A DNA stretch of 64,000 nucleotides from SAR324 cluster bacterium. Lineage in GTDB: Bacteria; SAR324; NAC60-12. This document shows positions 6,275-15,346 of this stretch, piece after piece; the first letter of the stretch is position 1; every line of letters starts with the position of its first letter. The notes below the pieces were generated by a model. It saw only the letters and a list, made by a program, of their open reading frames with translations. It had not been told where the DNA came from and did no database searches. The position numbers and the translations under genes were made by a program. Where the stretch lies: assembly GCA_015231825.1 (NCBI GenBank), contig JADGAV010000016.1:1609-65608 (forward strand). The letters are read 5' to 3'.

Positions 6275-8008
6275 TTAACCCTTGATGACTCTCGGTAGAA
6301 TCATCTGATGATGGGGGCAGATTGATTTGGGATTCTGATACGCAGACCCTGCGAACGCTTTCATATAGTCTCGTAAACGGTCCAATTGAACAACTTCATC
6401 AAGAAGTCCCTGCTTTGCGCAAAAAATCGGCCGGGAATTATCAAAATATTCCTTGACCATTTTGTTCATGTTGTCGATGACCGGATCAAGTGGATGGCCG
6501 GCATCCTTCTCCTTGACCAGTCTTCGTGAGTAACTGGCAACCGCAGCTGTTTCTCCATGCATGACATAAATTTCGGTCGTGGCAACACCCAAGGTGAATG
6601 CATTGTGATCATTGGCAGTAGGTCCGCCAAGGATATAGTGTGCTGCGGCAGCCCCTTTTTTGAGGACCGTCAACATCATCGGTACATCGGTTTGCTGGAT
6701 GGAGTAAATCAGGCTTTGTCCCAGAGCGAGCAGTTCTGCTTTTTCGGCATCATCTCCGACATCAATCCCGCTGGTGTCTTGAAACCAGATGATCGGCAAT
6801 CGATCTCGGCCGCAGAGCGTGACAAATTCGTTTAATTTTATTAGTCCTTGGCGATACAGTTTCCCGCCGATTCCTGGGTAGTCAGCATATTCCGGGTAGT
6901 CTTTTCCCAAATATCCTTGCCTATTTCCGATCACTGCCACTAAATAACCATCTATTTTGCAAAGGCCGGTGTACATTTCAGGGCCGTAATCAGGACGGAA
7001 CTCAGAATGTTCACTGCCGTCAACAAGTCTGGCCAGGATTTCATCGAAATTGTAGACTCTTTTTTCATTGACGGGAATCAAGCGATAAAGTTCTTCGGGC
7101 GAGAATTTCGGTTCTTTGGGATCGGCAACCCGATAAAATTTAGGATTATAGGCAGGAACATCCTTCATGTATTCTTTGAGACCATCTAAAACTCCGGTTT
7201 CTTCTTCATAGACATATTTGAAGAAACCGGTTTCATCGTAATGGGTGGAAACGGCGCCGGGGGGTTGGGCTTTGAACTGGCGGGTTTTATCAATCAATTC
7301 CTCTGCCATCTCCTGGTTAAAACTTCCTCGAGGAGCCATTCCACTGACAATACCGGCACCTCCCACGGCAATATTGCAGTCTTTATGAGCAAACAGAACA
7401 GTAGGGCTGATTCCTTGATAGCCTCCTCCCGCTGGATTGGTCCCATAGATCCCGGCCAGTACCGGAATTCCCAATTGCGCGAGTTCGGCATGACGGAAAA
7501 AAGTTGCACCGGAACCGCGTCTGCCAGCATAAAATTTTTCCTGTTCTGTCAGTTTGACGCCGCTGCAATTGACCAGCCAGACCAAAGGCAGATTTAAACG
7601 CTTTGCCAGGTCAGTCACTCTAAGGATGTTTTCTGATTGTCCGGGAATCCAGGCGCCGGCGAGGACTTTATTGTCAAATCCGATGATGACAGCCCATTTC
7701 CCAGAAATCTTTCCCAATCCATCGAAAACATTGGTGGTTTGCTCTTCGTTGTCCATCGGGTTGTAAAGCGTATGTAACGGATGCCAGCTGCCGGGATCAA
7801 GGAGATATTCAAGGCGTTGCCAAACGGTCAATTGTCCGCGGGCATTAATTTTTTCAGTAGGAAATCCGACATTCCTTATTTTCTCATGCTCCAAAGCCAA
7901 TTCCTTTTCTGCTTCTTTTAATGCAGTGAGATTCTCCTCGCTATTTTTGATTTGCCCCTTTCTCAATGCTTGGCCAATATCATCCATTTTTTCGAAATAA
8001 GGTCTCAT
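6275..8008 (-). CDS. gcdA: Glutaconyl-CoA decarboxylase, alpha (carboxyltransferase) subunit
   Basis: The 577-residue protein removes CO2 from glutaconyl-CoA and transfers it to biotin on the gamma subunit, giving crotonyl-CoA. It acts on the cytoplasmic side of the Na+-pump complex. The full length matches GcdA of Acidaminococcus-type enzymes closely from end to end: the PYFEKM-x2-IG start, the crotonase-fold blocks GIYGTNPAGGGY and GGAGIVSGM, GIGGKLYRQGL-x-KLNEFVTLC, and the ending YQNPKSICPHHQMILPR. It is the last gene of the gcd operon on the minus strand, 78 bp after the biotin carrier gene. A generic propionyl-CoA carboxylase beta subunit is less likely, because the neighbours are a OadB-type pump and glutaryl-CoA dehydrogenase. 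Confidence 0.93.
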   Translation of the reverse strand: MRPYFEKMDDIGQALRKGQIKNSEENLTALKEAEKELALEHEKIRNVGFPTEKINARGQLTVWQRLEYLLDPGSWHPLHTLYNPMDNEEQTTNVFDGLGKISGKWAVIIGFDNKVLAGAWIPGQSENILRVTDLAKRLNLPLVWLVNCSGVKLTEQEKFYAGRRGSGATFFRHAELAQLGIPVLAGIYGTNPAGGGYQGISPTVLFAHKDCNIAVGGAGIVSGMAPRGSFNQEMAEELIDKTRQFKAQPPGAVSTHYDETGFFKYVYEEETGVLDGLKEYMKDVPAYNPKFYRVADPKEPKFSPEELYRLIPVNEKRVYNFDEILARLVDGSEHSEFRPDYGPEMYTGLCKIDGYLVAVIGNRQGYLGKDYPEYADYPGIGGKLYRQGLIKLNEFVTLCGRDRLPIIWFQDTSGIDVGDDAEKAELLALGQSLIYSIQQTDVPMMLTVLKKGAAAAHYILGGPTANDHNAFTLGVATTEIYVMHGETAAVASYSRRLVKEKDAGHPLDPVIDNMNKMVKEYFDNSRPIFCAKQGLLDEVVQLDRLRDYMKAFAGSAYQNPKSICPHHQMILPRVIKG

Positions 8009-8086
8009 TCTTGTTCTCCCAATCTAAGTGCGTTTTGAGCTCGGTTTTATCCTTTAAATAAAGATAGAATTTTCGAATGACCGTTC

Positions 8087-8302
8087 CTATTCCAAAATAG
8101 CCAGTACAGCATCTTCTTCAACAGAATCTCCTTCCTTCACGCTCAGGGATTTGATTTTGCCGTCACTGGGTGCGTAGATTGGAGTTTCCATTTTCATTGC
8201 TTCAAGAATAATAATCTCATCATCCTCTTCAATTTGATCGCCCTCTTTAACATTTATTTTCCATACGTTTCCTGCAAGAGGGGATAAAATTTCTTCAGTC
8301 AT
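8087..8302 (-). CDS. gcdC: Biotin carrier (gamma) subunit of glutaconyl-CoA decarboxylase
   Basis: This 71-residue biotinyl domain stands alone, without the long Ala/Pro linker seen in Acidaminococcus GcdC. The biotinylation motif EAMKMETP is at about 35-42, and the mirrored beta hairpins (ILSPLAGNVWKINVKEGDQI and GKIKSLSVKEGDSV) make the domain complete. It carries carboxybiotin from the alpha to the beta subunit. The ATG at 8302 has AAAGGA about 8 bases upstream; the ORF-track start (TTG, 8308) is less likely. A separate biotin protein ligase is needed but not in view. Confidence 0.92.
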   Translation of the reverse strand: MTEEILSPLAGNVWKINVKEGDQIEEDDEIIILEAMKMETPIYAPSDGKIKSLSVKEGDSVEEDAVLAILE

Positions 8303-8494
8303 CTTCAAATCCTTTAATAATTTTTAAAATTGATAACGATTCAGGGGTGAACCGAAGACAGAAGAGCCTTTGAAAAAATCATCTACAATTTAAAAACGAA
8401 GCGCCAATGAAGCTTTTGACTAACATACAATTTCATCAATTGCTCGTTTTTCGGATTATTAAATCCAAAAATCAGATGAGACAATTTCTCGATT

Positions 8495-8516
8495 CTGGAG
8501 GGGTACTCCCCTCCAG
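8495..8516 (-). other. Stable intra-operon stem-loop between gcdB and gcdC
   Basis: CTGGAGGGG pairs perfectly with CCCCTCCAG across a TACT tetraloop, in the 259-bp gap between the beta and biotin-carrier genes. There is no T-run on the minus strand, so it looks like an mRNA processing or stability element that could set the ratio of pump to carrier, rather than a terminator. Confidence 0.5.
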
Positions 8517-8561
8517 TCTTCAGTCTATTCACTTAAATCGTTAAGATAAACGAACCTTCTT

Positions 8562-9686
8562 TCAACGAAGAATCGTTAGAAAAGTTCCCGCAGCGATCAC
8601 GGTTCCAATGACACCAGCCACATTGGGTCCCATAGCAAACATTAACAGGTAATTTTTTTTATCAGCTTCTGCACCAACTTTATGGACAACCCGGGCGGCC
8701 ATTGGAACCGCAGAAACTCCTGCAGCGCCCAGCAAAGGGTTGATTTTATCTTCTAAAAACAAGTTCATCAATTTGGCGAGCAACACCCCGGTAGCCGTGC
8801 TGACGACAAATGCCATCAAGCCCAACAAAAAGATAAAAATTGCCGAAGCTTGTAAAAATGACTCAGCATTCATTGTTGCTCCGATGGGGACGCCCAAAAA
8901 AATGGTCACGATGTTCATCAATTCATTTTGGGCAGCATTTTTTAAGCGCTCAACAACTTCTGATTCCCGAATGAGATTTCCGAGCATGAACATAGCCATC
9001 AGAGGGGCAGAAGCAGGAATAAGCAGAATTATTAGAACAACGGAGACAATTGGGAAAACAAGTTTTTCAAGTTTGGAAACCTTGCGTGATTTTTTCATCC
9101 GAATCATCCGTTCCTCTTTGCTCGTTAATAACTTCATGACGGGAGGTTGAATGATAGGGACCAAGGCCATATAAGAATAGGCTGCCACCGCAACAGTTCC
9201 CAGCAACTGAGGTGCGAGTTTTGCGGCAAGAAAAATGGTAGTAGGGCCATCCGCACCACCAATGATTCCTATGGTTGCGGCTTCTTCCAATGAAAATCCA
9301 AAATATTGCGCAATAAAAAAGGTGACATAAACCCCCGCCTGGGCCCCCGCTCCTAAGAAAATTAGTGACGGACGACTGAGCAAAGGCCCAAAATCTGTCA
9401 TTGCTCCCAAGCCAAGGAAAATGAGCGGAGGAATAATTTCCCATTGAATTCCATAGTGGTAAAAACGCCAAAGCAATCCCTCATTGACTTCCATTAATCC
9501 TGTCAATGGCAGGTTTGCGAGTAATATTCCAAAACCAATAGGCAGCAGCAGGAGAGGTTCATACTGTTTTGCAATCGCCAGGTAGGTCAAAAGCAAAGCG
9601 ATCCCCCACATGATTATCATTCCAGGGGTAACTGAAAAAAAACCAACGCTTTGAAGCAGAGCAGGCAAGTTACTCGAGATCTCCAT
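8562..9686 (-). CDS. gcdB: Sodium-pumping decarboxylase beta subunit (GcdB/OadB family)
   Basis: This 374-residue integral membrane protein decarboxylates carboxybiotin and couples it to Na+ export. It has about nine to eleven hydrophobic segments and the family hallmarks: [20 protein letters not shown] with the Asp that binds Na+, the [17 protein letters not shown] block, and NAESFLQ in a later helix. The C-terminus [18 protein letters not shown] is standard for OadB/GcdB/MmdB. The substrate is assigned as glutaconyl-CoA because gcdA and gcdH flank it. It is translated after the small delta-like gene, with a 207-bp gap. Confidence 0.93.
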   Translation of the reverse strand: MEISSNLPALLQSVGFFSVTPGMIIMWGIALLLTYLAIAKQYEPLLLLPIGFGILLANLPLTGLMEVNEGLLWRFYHYGIQWEIIPPLIFLGLGAMTDFGPLLSRPSLIFLGAGAQAGVYVTFFIAQYFGFSLEEAATIGIIGGADGPTTIFLAAKLAPQLLGTVAVAAYSYMALVPIIQPPVMKLLTSKEERMIRMKKSRKVSKLEKLVFPIVSVVLIILLIPASAPLMAMFMLGNLIRESEVVERLKNAAQNELMNIVTIFLGVPIGATMNAESFLQASAIFIFLLGLMAFVVSTATGVLLAKLMNLFLEDKINPLLGAAGVSAVPMAARVVHKVGAEADKKNYLLMFAMGPNVAGVIGTVIAAGTFLTILR

Positions 9687-9893
9687 TTAGACTTTCAATT
9701 TTTAATTGTTAGCAGATTGAACAAATCCATCTTTATTCTGATCTGGAAAACAGCAAAAGAAAAATTTTACCGGACCAGTTTGCTGTTCAATCTCAATTCT
9801 GAAATGTGACATGCTGTCGCAGGAATTGTATCAATCGGCTTCCAAAGTACCAAACAGGAATATCAGTTCAAAACGAACATGGATGGATGAAGG

Positions 9894-10010
9894 TTATTTA
9901 TTGATTCGATCGACGGTGATTGAGGTGATTTTTATGGCAATATAGAGAAGGGCCATTCCAAAAAACACGCCACCAATTCCAGCAAAAAAAATGATTAAAG
10001 ACTGATTCAT
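9894..10010 (-). CDS. Mini delta subunit of the Na+-pumping decarboxylase (OadG/GcdD-like)
   Basis: This 38-residue ORF is missing from the ORF track. It reads MNQSLIIFFAGIGGVFFGMA, then LLYIAIKITSITVDRINK: one transmembrane helix followed by a short basic-acidic tail. That is the shape and residue style of the N-terminal helix of OadG/GcdD delta subunits, which hold the pump complex together. It sits exactly where such a subunit is expected, between gcdH (28-bp gap) and gcdB. Usual delta subunits are about 80-110 residues; this one lacks the soluble tail. The translated frame is clean with an ATG start, but the SD is weak (TTGTATC). Confidence 0.7.
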   Translation of the reverse strand: MNQSLIIFFAGIGGVFFGMALLYIAIKITSITVDRINK

Positions 10011-10037
10011 AATGATACAATTTATCGAATTTGTCTA

Positions 10038-11192
10038 TTAAGTGAACGCATTGACTCCCGTAATATGACGGCCGAGGGTCAAATGGTGGATATTGTCAGT
10101 TCCTTCTAATGTAAAAACAGATTCGATGTTCATCATATGTCGAGCTGCAGGAGCATCAATCATGGTTCCTGAATATTCGATCAAATCTCGGGCTTTTCGA
10201 GCAATATCAAGGGCTTCCCGACAAGCGTTCATTTTTGCCATTGATGCCATCACAAAACTGTCTTTGCCTTTTTCTTTCAACCTTCCTAATTGCAGATTGA
10301 ATGCTTGAGTTTTAACAATTTCGGTCAGCATATCTGCAAGGTCGGTTTGAACCAATTGCGACGCAGCCAGGGATTTTTCCCCATGTTTGCTTTGATGGAC
10401 ATACTGCAGGGCATTTTCATAACAGGCAATGGCTGCACCTACCATTCCCCAGGCGATTCCATATCGCGCCTGGGTTAAACAGCTCAGTGCCGAGGACAGA
10501 CCTCGACTGTTCGGCAGAATATTCTCCTCCGGTAAAAAACAGTCTTCAAAAATCAGTTCTCCCGTTGATGAAGATCGCAAAGACATTTTATTTTTCATCT
10601 CAATACGTTGAAAACCTTTCACTTCTTTTTCAACAATAAAGCCGCGTATTCCTTCTTCTGTTTTTGCCCAGACAATTGCTATATCGGCAAAAGGACCATT
10701 TGTAATCCACATTTTGGATCCATTCAAAATCCATCCCCCTGGCACTTTCCTGACATGAGTTCGCATGCTGCTCGGGTCTGACCCGGAATCTGGTTCTGTC
10801 AATCCAAAACATCCGATGATTTCTCCTCGGGCCATTCCGGGAAGAAGTTTCTTTTTTTGATCCTCAGAACCAAATTTATAAATAGGATACATGCAGAGGG
10901 AACTTTGCACTGAAGCAAAACTTCGCATGCTGCTATCACCGCGTTCAAGTTCTTGACAGATGATCCCGTATGTAACATACCCTTCTCCTCCGCATCCATA
11001 CTCTTTGGGAAGGGTGGATCCCAAACAACCGAGTTCAGCAATTTGTGGAATCAAATCTTCAAGAAATTTAGCATTCTCCCAGGCATCTGAAATCCGGGGG
11101 ATGACATACTCGTCAACAAAATGCCCCACTTTCTCCTGAAAATCCCGTTCTTCTGCAGTAAAAAGCTCCTTGGTCAATAAAAAATCTTCCAT
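10038..11192 (-). CDS. gcdH: Glutaryl-CoA dehydrogenase, probably non-decarboxylating
   Basis: This 384-residue FAD-dependent acyl-CoA dehydrogenase oxidises glutaryl-CoA. Family marks: CFGLTEPDSGSDPSSM and WITNGPFADIAIVWAK (flavin and substrate site), SVQSSLCMYPIYKFGS, and the catalytic glutamate Glu363 in TLEGTDNIH. The substrate-carboxylate arginine is kept in SSMRSFASVQSS. Human and Pseudomonas enzymes, which decarboxylate, have Tyr before the catalytic Glu (TYEGT). Here it is Leu362, and the non-decarboxylating Desulfococcus enzyme is reported to have Val at this place. With a glutaconyl-CoA decarboxylase directly downstream, release of glutaconyl-CoA is the likely outcome. It is first in the operon; the 750-bp region upstream should carry the promoter. 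Confidence 0.92.
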   Translation of the reverse strand: MEDFLLTKELFTAEERDFQEKVGHFVDEYVIPRISDAWENAKFLEDLIPQIAELGCLGSTLPKEYGCGGEGYVTYGIICQELERGDSSMRSFASVQSSLCMYPIYKFGSEDQKKKLLPGMARGEIIGCFGLTEPDSGSDPSSMRTHVRKVPGGWILNGSKMWITNGPFADIAIVWAKTEEGIRGFIVEKEVKGFQRIEMKNKMSLRSSSTGELIFEDCFLPEENILPNSRGLSSALSCLTQARYGIAWGMVGAAIACYENALQYVHQSKHGEKSLAASQLVQTDLADMLTEIVKTQAFNLQLGRLKEKGKDSFVMASMAKMNACREALDIARKARDLIEYSGTMIDAPAARHMMNIESVFTLEGTDNIHHLTLGRHITGVNAFT

Positions 11193-11941
11193 CTTCTATT
11201 TCTCTTTCGTTCAACAAGTTTGCTGAATGCTTTGTTTCAACTGAATTTAATGAACACAGAATCGTTTCTCAAATTCAATTTTGGGATTTAAATTTTTCCT
11301 TTTTGAAGATAGTGTTGTATCAAAACAATGTTAATTCATAGTCAAATTATTCCAGCTTGGAGAATTGGATGAACCAGTTTGGCACCAGGCAGGAAAACTA
11401 TAAAAGATAACCTAGCAGATATCATTCTCATTTCCAACAATGTACTAATACTCCGTCAATTTTCTTTGGATGGTTATCTCGCATAAAAAATAGAGGAGGC
11501 AGCAAACAGGTCCCCCTACTCATTCGACCATCGATTCAAGTCTGACAAATTTTCATGCAAAAATGAGCAACTGAAAAAGATTTCTGGAATTGCATCGAAA
11601 ATAGATATTGAGAAACGAATGGGATCGGCTTGCAGTCTTCTTTTCAGTCGTTCGGATATTCCATTTTCACCTCATACAAAAAGGAGGCCCCTGTTTAATT
11701 GAGGATGGATTGCGGGAACCCGGAAAGATAATGTTCTCTTTCCCACTCTGAATCGCGCACATATTCCTACTGAAAATCCCGAATGTGTTTTTTTTAAGCA
11801 GATTGCGACAAAGTGAACGAAAGGTTTTGAACTTAAATTTAAGATATAATATCAGATAGAAAGTCATCTAAGGACCACGACAGGATCTGGACAATCCACG
11901 AAAGAATTTTTTCCAAAACAGGAGATTTTCGACCAACTGAT
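11193..11941. other. Long divergent intergenic region
   Basis: About 750 bp of AT-rich DNA between the gcd operon (minus) and a methyltransferase gene (plus). It must hold both promoters. The 66-aa ORF at 11667-11867 has no SD and a non-protein-like translation. No tRNA, strong hairpin or repeat is visible. Confidence 0.4.
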
Positions 11942-12526
11942 ATGGATACGAGTGATAGGTACCTATGCATTAAGCGATATTTTGAACAGATTGATTTGAC
12001 ACCCTTGCTGTTTTCACAAAATCAAAGCAGCAAGCTCGTCTTTTCTCAAAGTGAGTTTAATGACATAGAGAAAGGATTTGATGAAGCACTCAGCCGAGGG
12101 TATTTTGCCGGAAAGAAAAGATTTTGTGATGCGGGATGCGGGATCGGAATGGTTACAGTGATGTCCAATATCCTTTTCCATCTGGAATCTTATGGGGTTG
12201 AAATTCAAGAAAAATTATATTTGAGGGCGGCACAAACTGTCCGGGATTTGAAAGATCTTTTTGATTACCCCATAGAAATCATGCAGGGGGATTTCGGTTT
12301 GTCAGAAAGTTATACAGCGATCAGGTTTGACCAAATCGACATTTGGTTCAATTATTACAACAATTTTGATCCACTCGTTAGAAAAATTAGAAGGGAGTCT
12401 TCCCCGGGAACTCTTTTTCTATTGCTCAAAAGTTTTGACCAGGAAACAGAAGATATGCATGGGATGCAGGTTTTGCCTGCCATTGAACTTGGAGATATGC
12501 AAATCTTATCGTATAAAAAATTATGA
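11942..12526 (+). CDS. Class I SAM-dependent methyltransferase-like protein
   Basis: The 194-residue protein is cytoplasmic. Motif I of the Rossmann methyltransferase fold, FCDAGCGIGMVTVM, lies at about 60-73, followed by an acidic strand-end SYGVEIQEKLYLRAAQT that should bind the SAM ribose. The later FDQIDIWFNYYNNFD corresponds to motif IV. The arrangement resembles DOT1-like or ribosomal-protein-type methyltransferases, but the substrate cannot be told. It stands alone, 52 bp from the convergent Sel1-repeat gene. No SD is obvious before the ATG at 11942. Confidence 0.75.
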   Translation: MDTSDRYLCIKRYFEQIDLTPLLFSQNQSSKLVFSQSEFNDIEKGFDEALSRGYFAGKKRFCDAGCGIGMVTVMSNILFHLESYGVEIQEKLYLRAAQTVRDLKDLFDYPIEIMQGDFGLSESYTAIRFDQIDIWFNYYNNFDPLVRKIRRESSPGTLFLLLKSFDQETEDMHGMQVLPAIELGDMQILSYKKL

Positions 12527-12578
12527 GCAGATGACTTCATTCCTGGTAACCGAATGGCATAGTAATAAACACAGAAAC

Positions 12579-14294
12579 TCAGTGTCCCAGGTAATAAGTC
12601 AGTCCTTGCCGGAATTCGGCAAGCGGATAGCCATGATCTGCCGCTGATTGAAACCATTTTTCTGCGTTCGCGTAACTTTGGTCGACCCCGCGGCCGAAAT
12701 AATACAATTCCCCTAAATAGTATTGTGCTTCAGCAAATCGATGATCTGCTGCTTTTTGATACCATTTCACTGCGTTTTGGACGTTTTTCCTGATCCCATT
12801 GCCGTGTTCAAGCATTTTGGCAAATCTAAACATTCCTTTATTGTAGCCATTTTTGGCTGATTTTTCATACCAGTGTACTGCCAGAGGTAAATCTTGCTGT
12901 GTCCCTTTTCCCTCCTCATAAAGTGCACCAATACGTTCTTGTGCCGCAGCGTGTTCCTGCAGGGCAGCTTTCAGATACCAATCAAAAGCTTTTTTGTTTT
13001 CTATTTCAATACCTTTTCCCTGTTCATATATTAGGCCCAGACGAAACTGAGCTCTGACATGTGCCTGTTTTGCCGCTTTGAGAAACCAATGCTGTGCAAC
13101 TTGATAATCGTGGACTCTTCCCTGGGCTAAATCGGCCATCAAGCCCAAGTGAAATTGAGCATTTGAATGACTCTGGGCAGCTGCGGTTCGAAACCAATTG
13201 TCAGCTTTTGCATAGGCCTCAGTGTTGTAGTAAAATAATCCTAAACGAAACTGCGCTTCCGCCACTCCCTTATCGGCGGATTGATGAAACCAATGCTCTC
13301 CTTTGGCAGCATCGATTTTTGTTCCTTGTCCTGCCAAATACATGTTTCCCAAGTACAACTGAGCATGAGCATGCCCTTGTTCTGCCGATTTCTTAAACCA
13401 ATCAATTGCAGCATTAAAATCCTGCTGAACCCCTTGACCAAAAAGATATATGTGCCCAAGATAAAATTGGGCTCGCAAGTCGTTCTGTTCTGCCGATTTT
13501 CTAAACCAGGTGCGCGCTGCATCAATATCTTTTGAGACTCCCTGACCAAAAAAATGCATGTAAGCCAGATAGAATTGTGCGTCGACGTGCCCTTTTTGAG
13601 CGGCGTTCCTATACCATTTTACTGCTTCTGGAAAGTTACGATTCATTCCCAAGGGAAAATAGTAAAGGCTCCCCAGAAAAAACTGTGCTGCGACGTGATC
13701 CTGATCCGCAGCCTTTCGCAGCCATTTTTCCGCTTCTTTATAATCCTGAATCACGCCTTCTCCGAGAAAGTACATACTTCCTAAATAAAACTGTGCTTCT
13801 GCCTGGTTTTGTTCGGCTGCTTTCTGAAACCAAAATTGAGCTTCTCTGTTATCCCTCGGAACTCCATGCCCGAGAAATGACATCCTTCCCAGAAAAAATT
13901 GTGCTTCCGGCATCCACTGCCCGGCTGCTCTGCGGAACCATTTTTCCGCTTCCTGATAGTTTTGTTTTACCCCGTTTCCTAAAAAGTAAAGCCTGCCTAA
14001 GGCGAATTGACCATGAGCGCTGCCTTGTTCTGCTGCCCTTCGGAACCATTTTTCTGCTTCTTGTGTATCTCTTTTGATACTTTCCCCGAGCTGATACTCC
14101 TGTTTGTAGTAGGTCAGGGTACGGGGATAGGGAGGAAGTTCAGGCTGCTTGAGCAGCTCTGGGACAGAAAGAATCGGCAGTGTCAGCTCTTTCGATAGTT
14201 TTTTCTGTAGATTGATTAAACTCATCTCGGCGCTGTAAACAAGCGAATGAGTGAAAACGAAAACTGTGCTGACTATCAGGAAAATTTTGAACAT
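12579..14294 (-). CDS. Secreted Sel1-repeat (TPR-like) protein
   Basis: The protein has 571 residues from the ATG at 14294, chosen because AAAGAGG precedes it and it begins with a signal peptide (MFKIFLIVSTVFVFTHSLVYSA); the ORF-track start 66 bp upstream adds a basic leader with no sense. After about 60 residues come 14 Sel1 repeats of about 36 residues (A-E-K-W-F-R-x-A-A-E-Q-G-x-x-x-A-Q-x-x-L-G-x-x-Y-x-x-G-x-G-V). The eighth is shortened to about 32 and the last is partial. Sel1 arrays act as protein-binding scaffolds, often in the periplasm. Partners are unknown; neighbours do not help. Confidence 0.9.
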   Translation of the reverse strand: MFKIFLIVSTVFVFTHSLVYSAEMSLINLQKKLSKELTLPILSVPELLKQPELPPYPRTLTYYKQEYQLGESIKRDTQEAEKWFRRAAEQGSAHGQFALGRLYFLGNGVKQNYQEAEKWFRRAAGQWMPEAQFFLGRMSFLGHGVPRDNREAQFWFQKAAEQNQAEAQFYLGSMYFLGEGVIQDYKEAEKWLRKAADQDHVAAQFFLGSLYYFPLGMNRNFPEAVKWYRNAAQKGHVDAQFYLAYMHFFGQGVSKDIDAARTWFRKSAEQNDLRAQFYLGHIYLFGQGVQQDFNAAIDWFKKSAEQGHAHAQLYLGNMYLAGQGTKIDAAKGEHWFHQSADKGVAEAQFRLGLFYYNTEAYAKADNWFRTAAAQSHSNAQFHLGLMADLAQGRVHDYQVAQHWFLKAAKQAHVRAQFRLGLIYEQGKGIEIENKKAFDWYLKAALQEHAAAQERIGALYEEGKGTQQDLPLAVHWYEKSAKNGYNKGMFRFAKMLEHGNGIRKNVQNAVKWYQKAADHRFAEAQYYLGELYYFGRGVDQSYANAEKWFQSAADHGYPLAEFRQGLTYYLGH

Positions 14295-15346
14295 AGGCCT
14301 CTTTCGGAGAATTGGACGATATTTAATTCTCAATATTGTTTTAGCCCTGCACCTCTGCAACTATTAGGACTCTTGATTAGTCCATATAAGATTTGGACAA
14401 AAGTTAGCAAGTAAAATTTTTTGTTACCTTGAAATGCTAATTGCTTGCAAGCCCTCTATATAAAAATAAGAATGAGAAAATTTTGCGAAAATAGAAGAAT
14501 CGAATAAGGAATGACAAGGGAAGTCAGAACCTTGGATATTTTGCTGAACACTCGACTGCATCCCCGAATGCGTTAAAGTACGGGATGATTGTCAGAACCG
14601 CTGCTTTATAGAAGACAAAAAGTTTATGAACAAATTCAGCACAGCTTTTCAGTTCTGATCAAATGTTCATTGAGTTCCTGAATTTGTTGTTTTTAGCGGT
14701 TTTTTATTCATTTGACATTGACCTGCAGGTATGTTTATTAGATATTTCAAAGCACGAACCGTCCTAACTTTAAACTTGATTTGAAAAGCTGTTCGCATCG
14801 TTATTATGCAGCAAATACGATAACCTCGTTCCTTCCTGTTTGCTTTTCTGAATTTGAGTTAGCCCTTTTTAGGGAAGAGTCTTTATCCAATGCATTTTTC
14901 GATTATGTTTTTCATTTTCTGAAGTTTCTCATTTTGAAAAACAGGCCAAGCACTTGAATTTTAAGCATAAATGATTATTTTTTATAAATTTTTGCATCAA
15001 ATGATTGTTCTCCATTCATCCCTATGGAATTCGCATTGGCAGGGAATCAAAGAAAACTTTATCCGGAAAAAGATCTGGTTCAATTTTTCCTGACTGCAGA
15101 GTCAGGATATTATTGAGGTGAAAAAGCAAATGAAAACTGATATGAGAAGAATTTCTTAGATCAAAATTTGATGAAAACTTTATTGTTGACATCCCAGAAA
15201 CAGGCTTGTATCGTCTCCCGTATCAGGTTTTTGATCTTGTAAAGAACTGATTTAAAGAAGTAAATTATGTATTTCCCTTCAATGAATTGAAAGAAAAGCT
15301 GAAGGGTGGTACCGACCAAGTCCCGTTAAAAGAAAGAAAAAACCAA
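14295..15346. other. Long divergent intergenic region
   Basis: About 1 kb of AT-rich sequence between the Sel1 gene (minus) and the acyl-CoA synthetase operon (plus). I see no ORF with protein-like sequence, no RNA gene and no strong palindrome. It should hold the promoter of the six-gene transport operon. A possible alternative TTG start for the downstream gene lies at 15287. Confidence 0.4.

Noticed and set aside
6275-10010. Oxaloacetate or methylmalonyl-CoA decarboxylase
   Set aside because: The alpha subunit is a full-length GcdA-type carboxyltransferase, not OadA, and the operon begins with glutaryl-CoA dehydrogenase.
11667-11867. 66-aa minus-strand ORF
   Set aside because: No SD and no recognisable composition; probably chance in AT-rich DNA.
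13532-14077. 181-aa ORF opposite the Sel1 gene
   Set aside because: It is the antisense shadow of the regular Sel1 repeats, which gives a long open frame.
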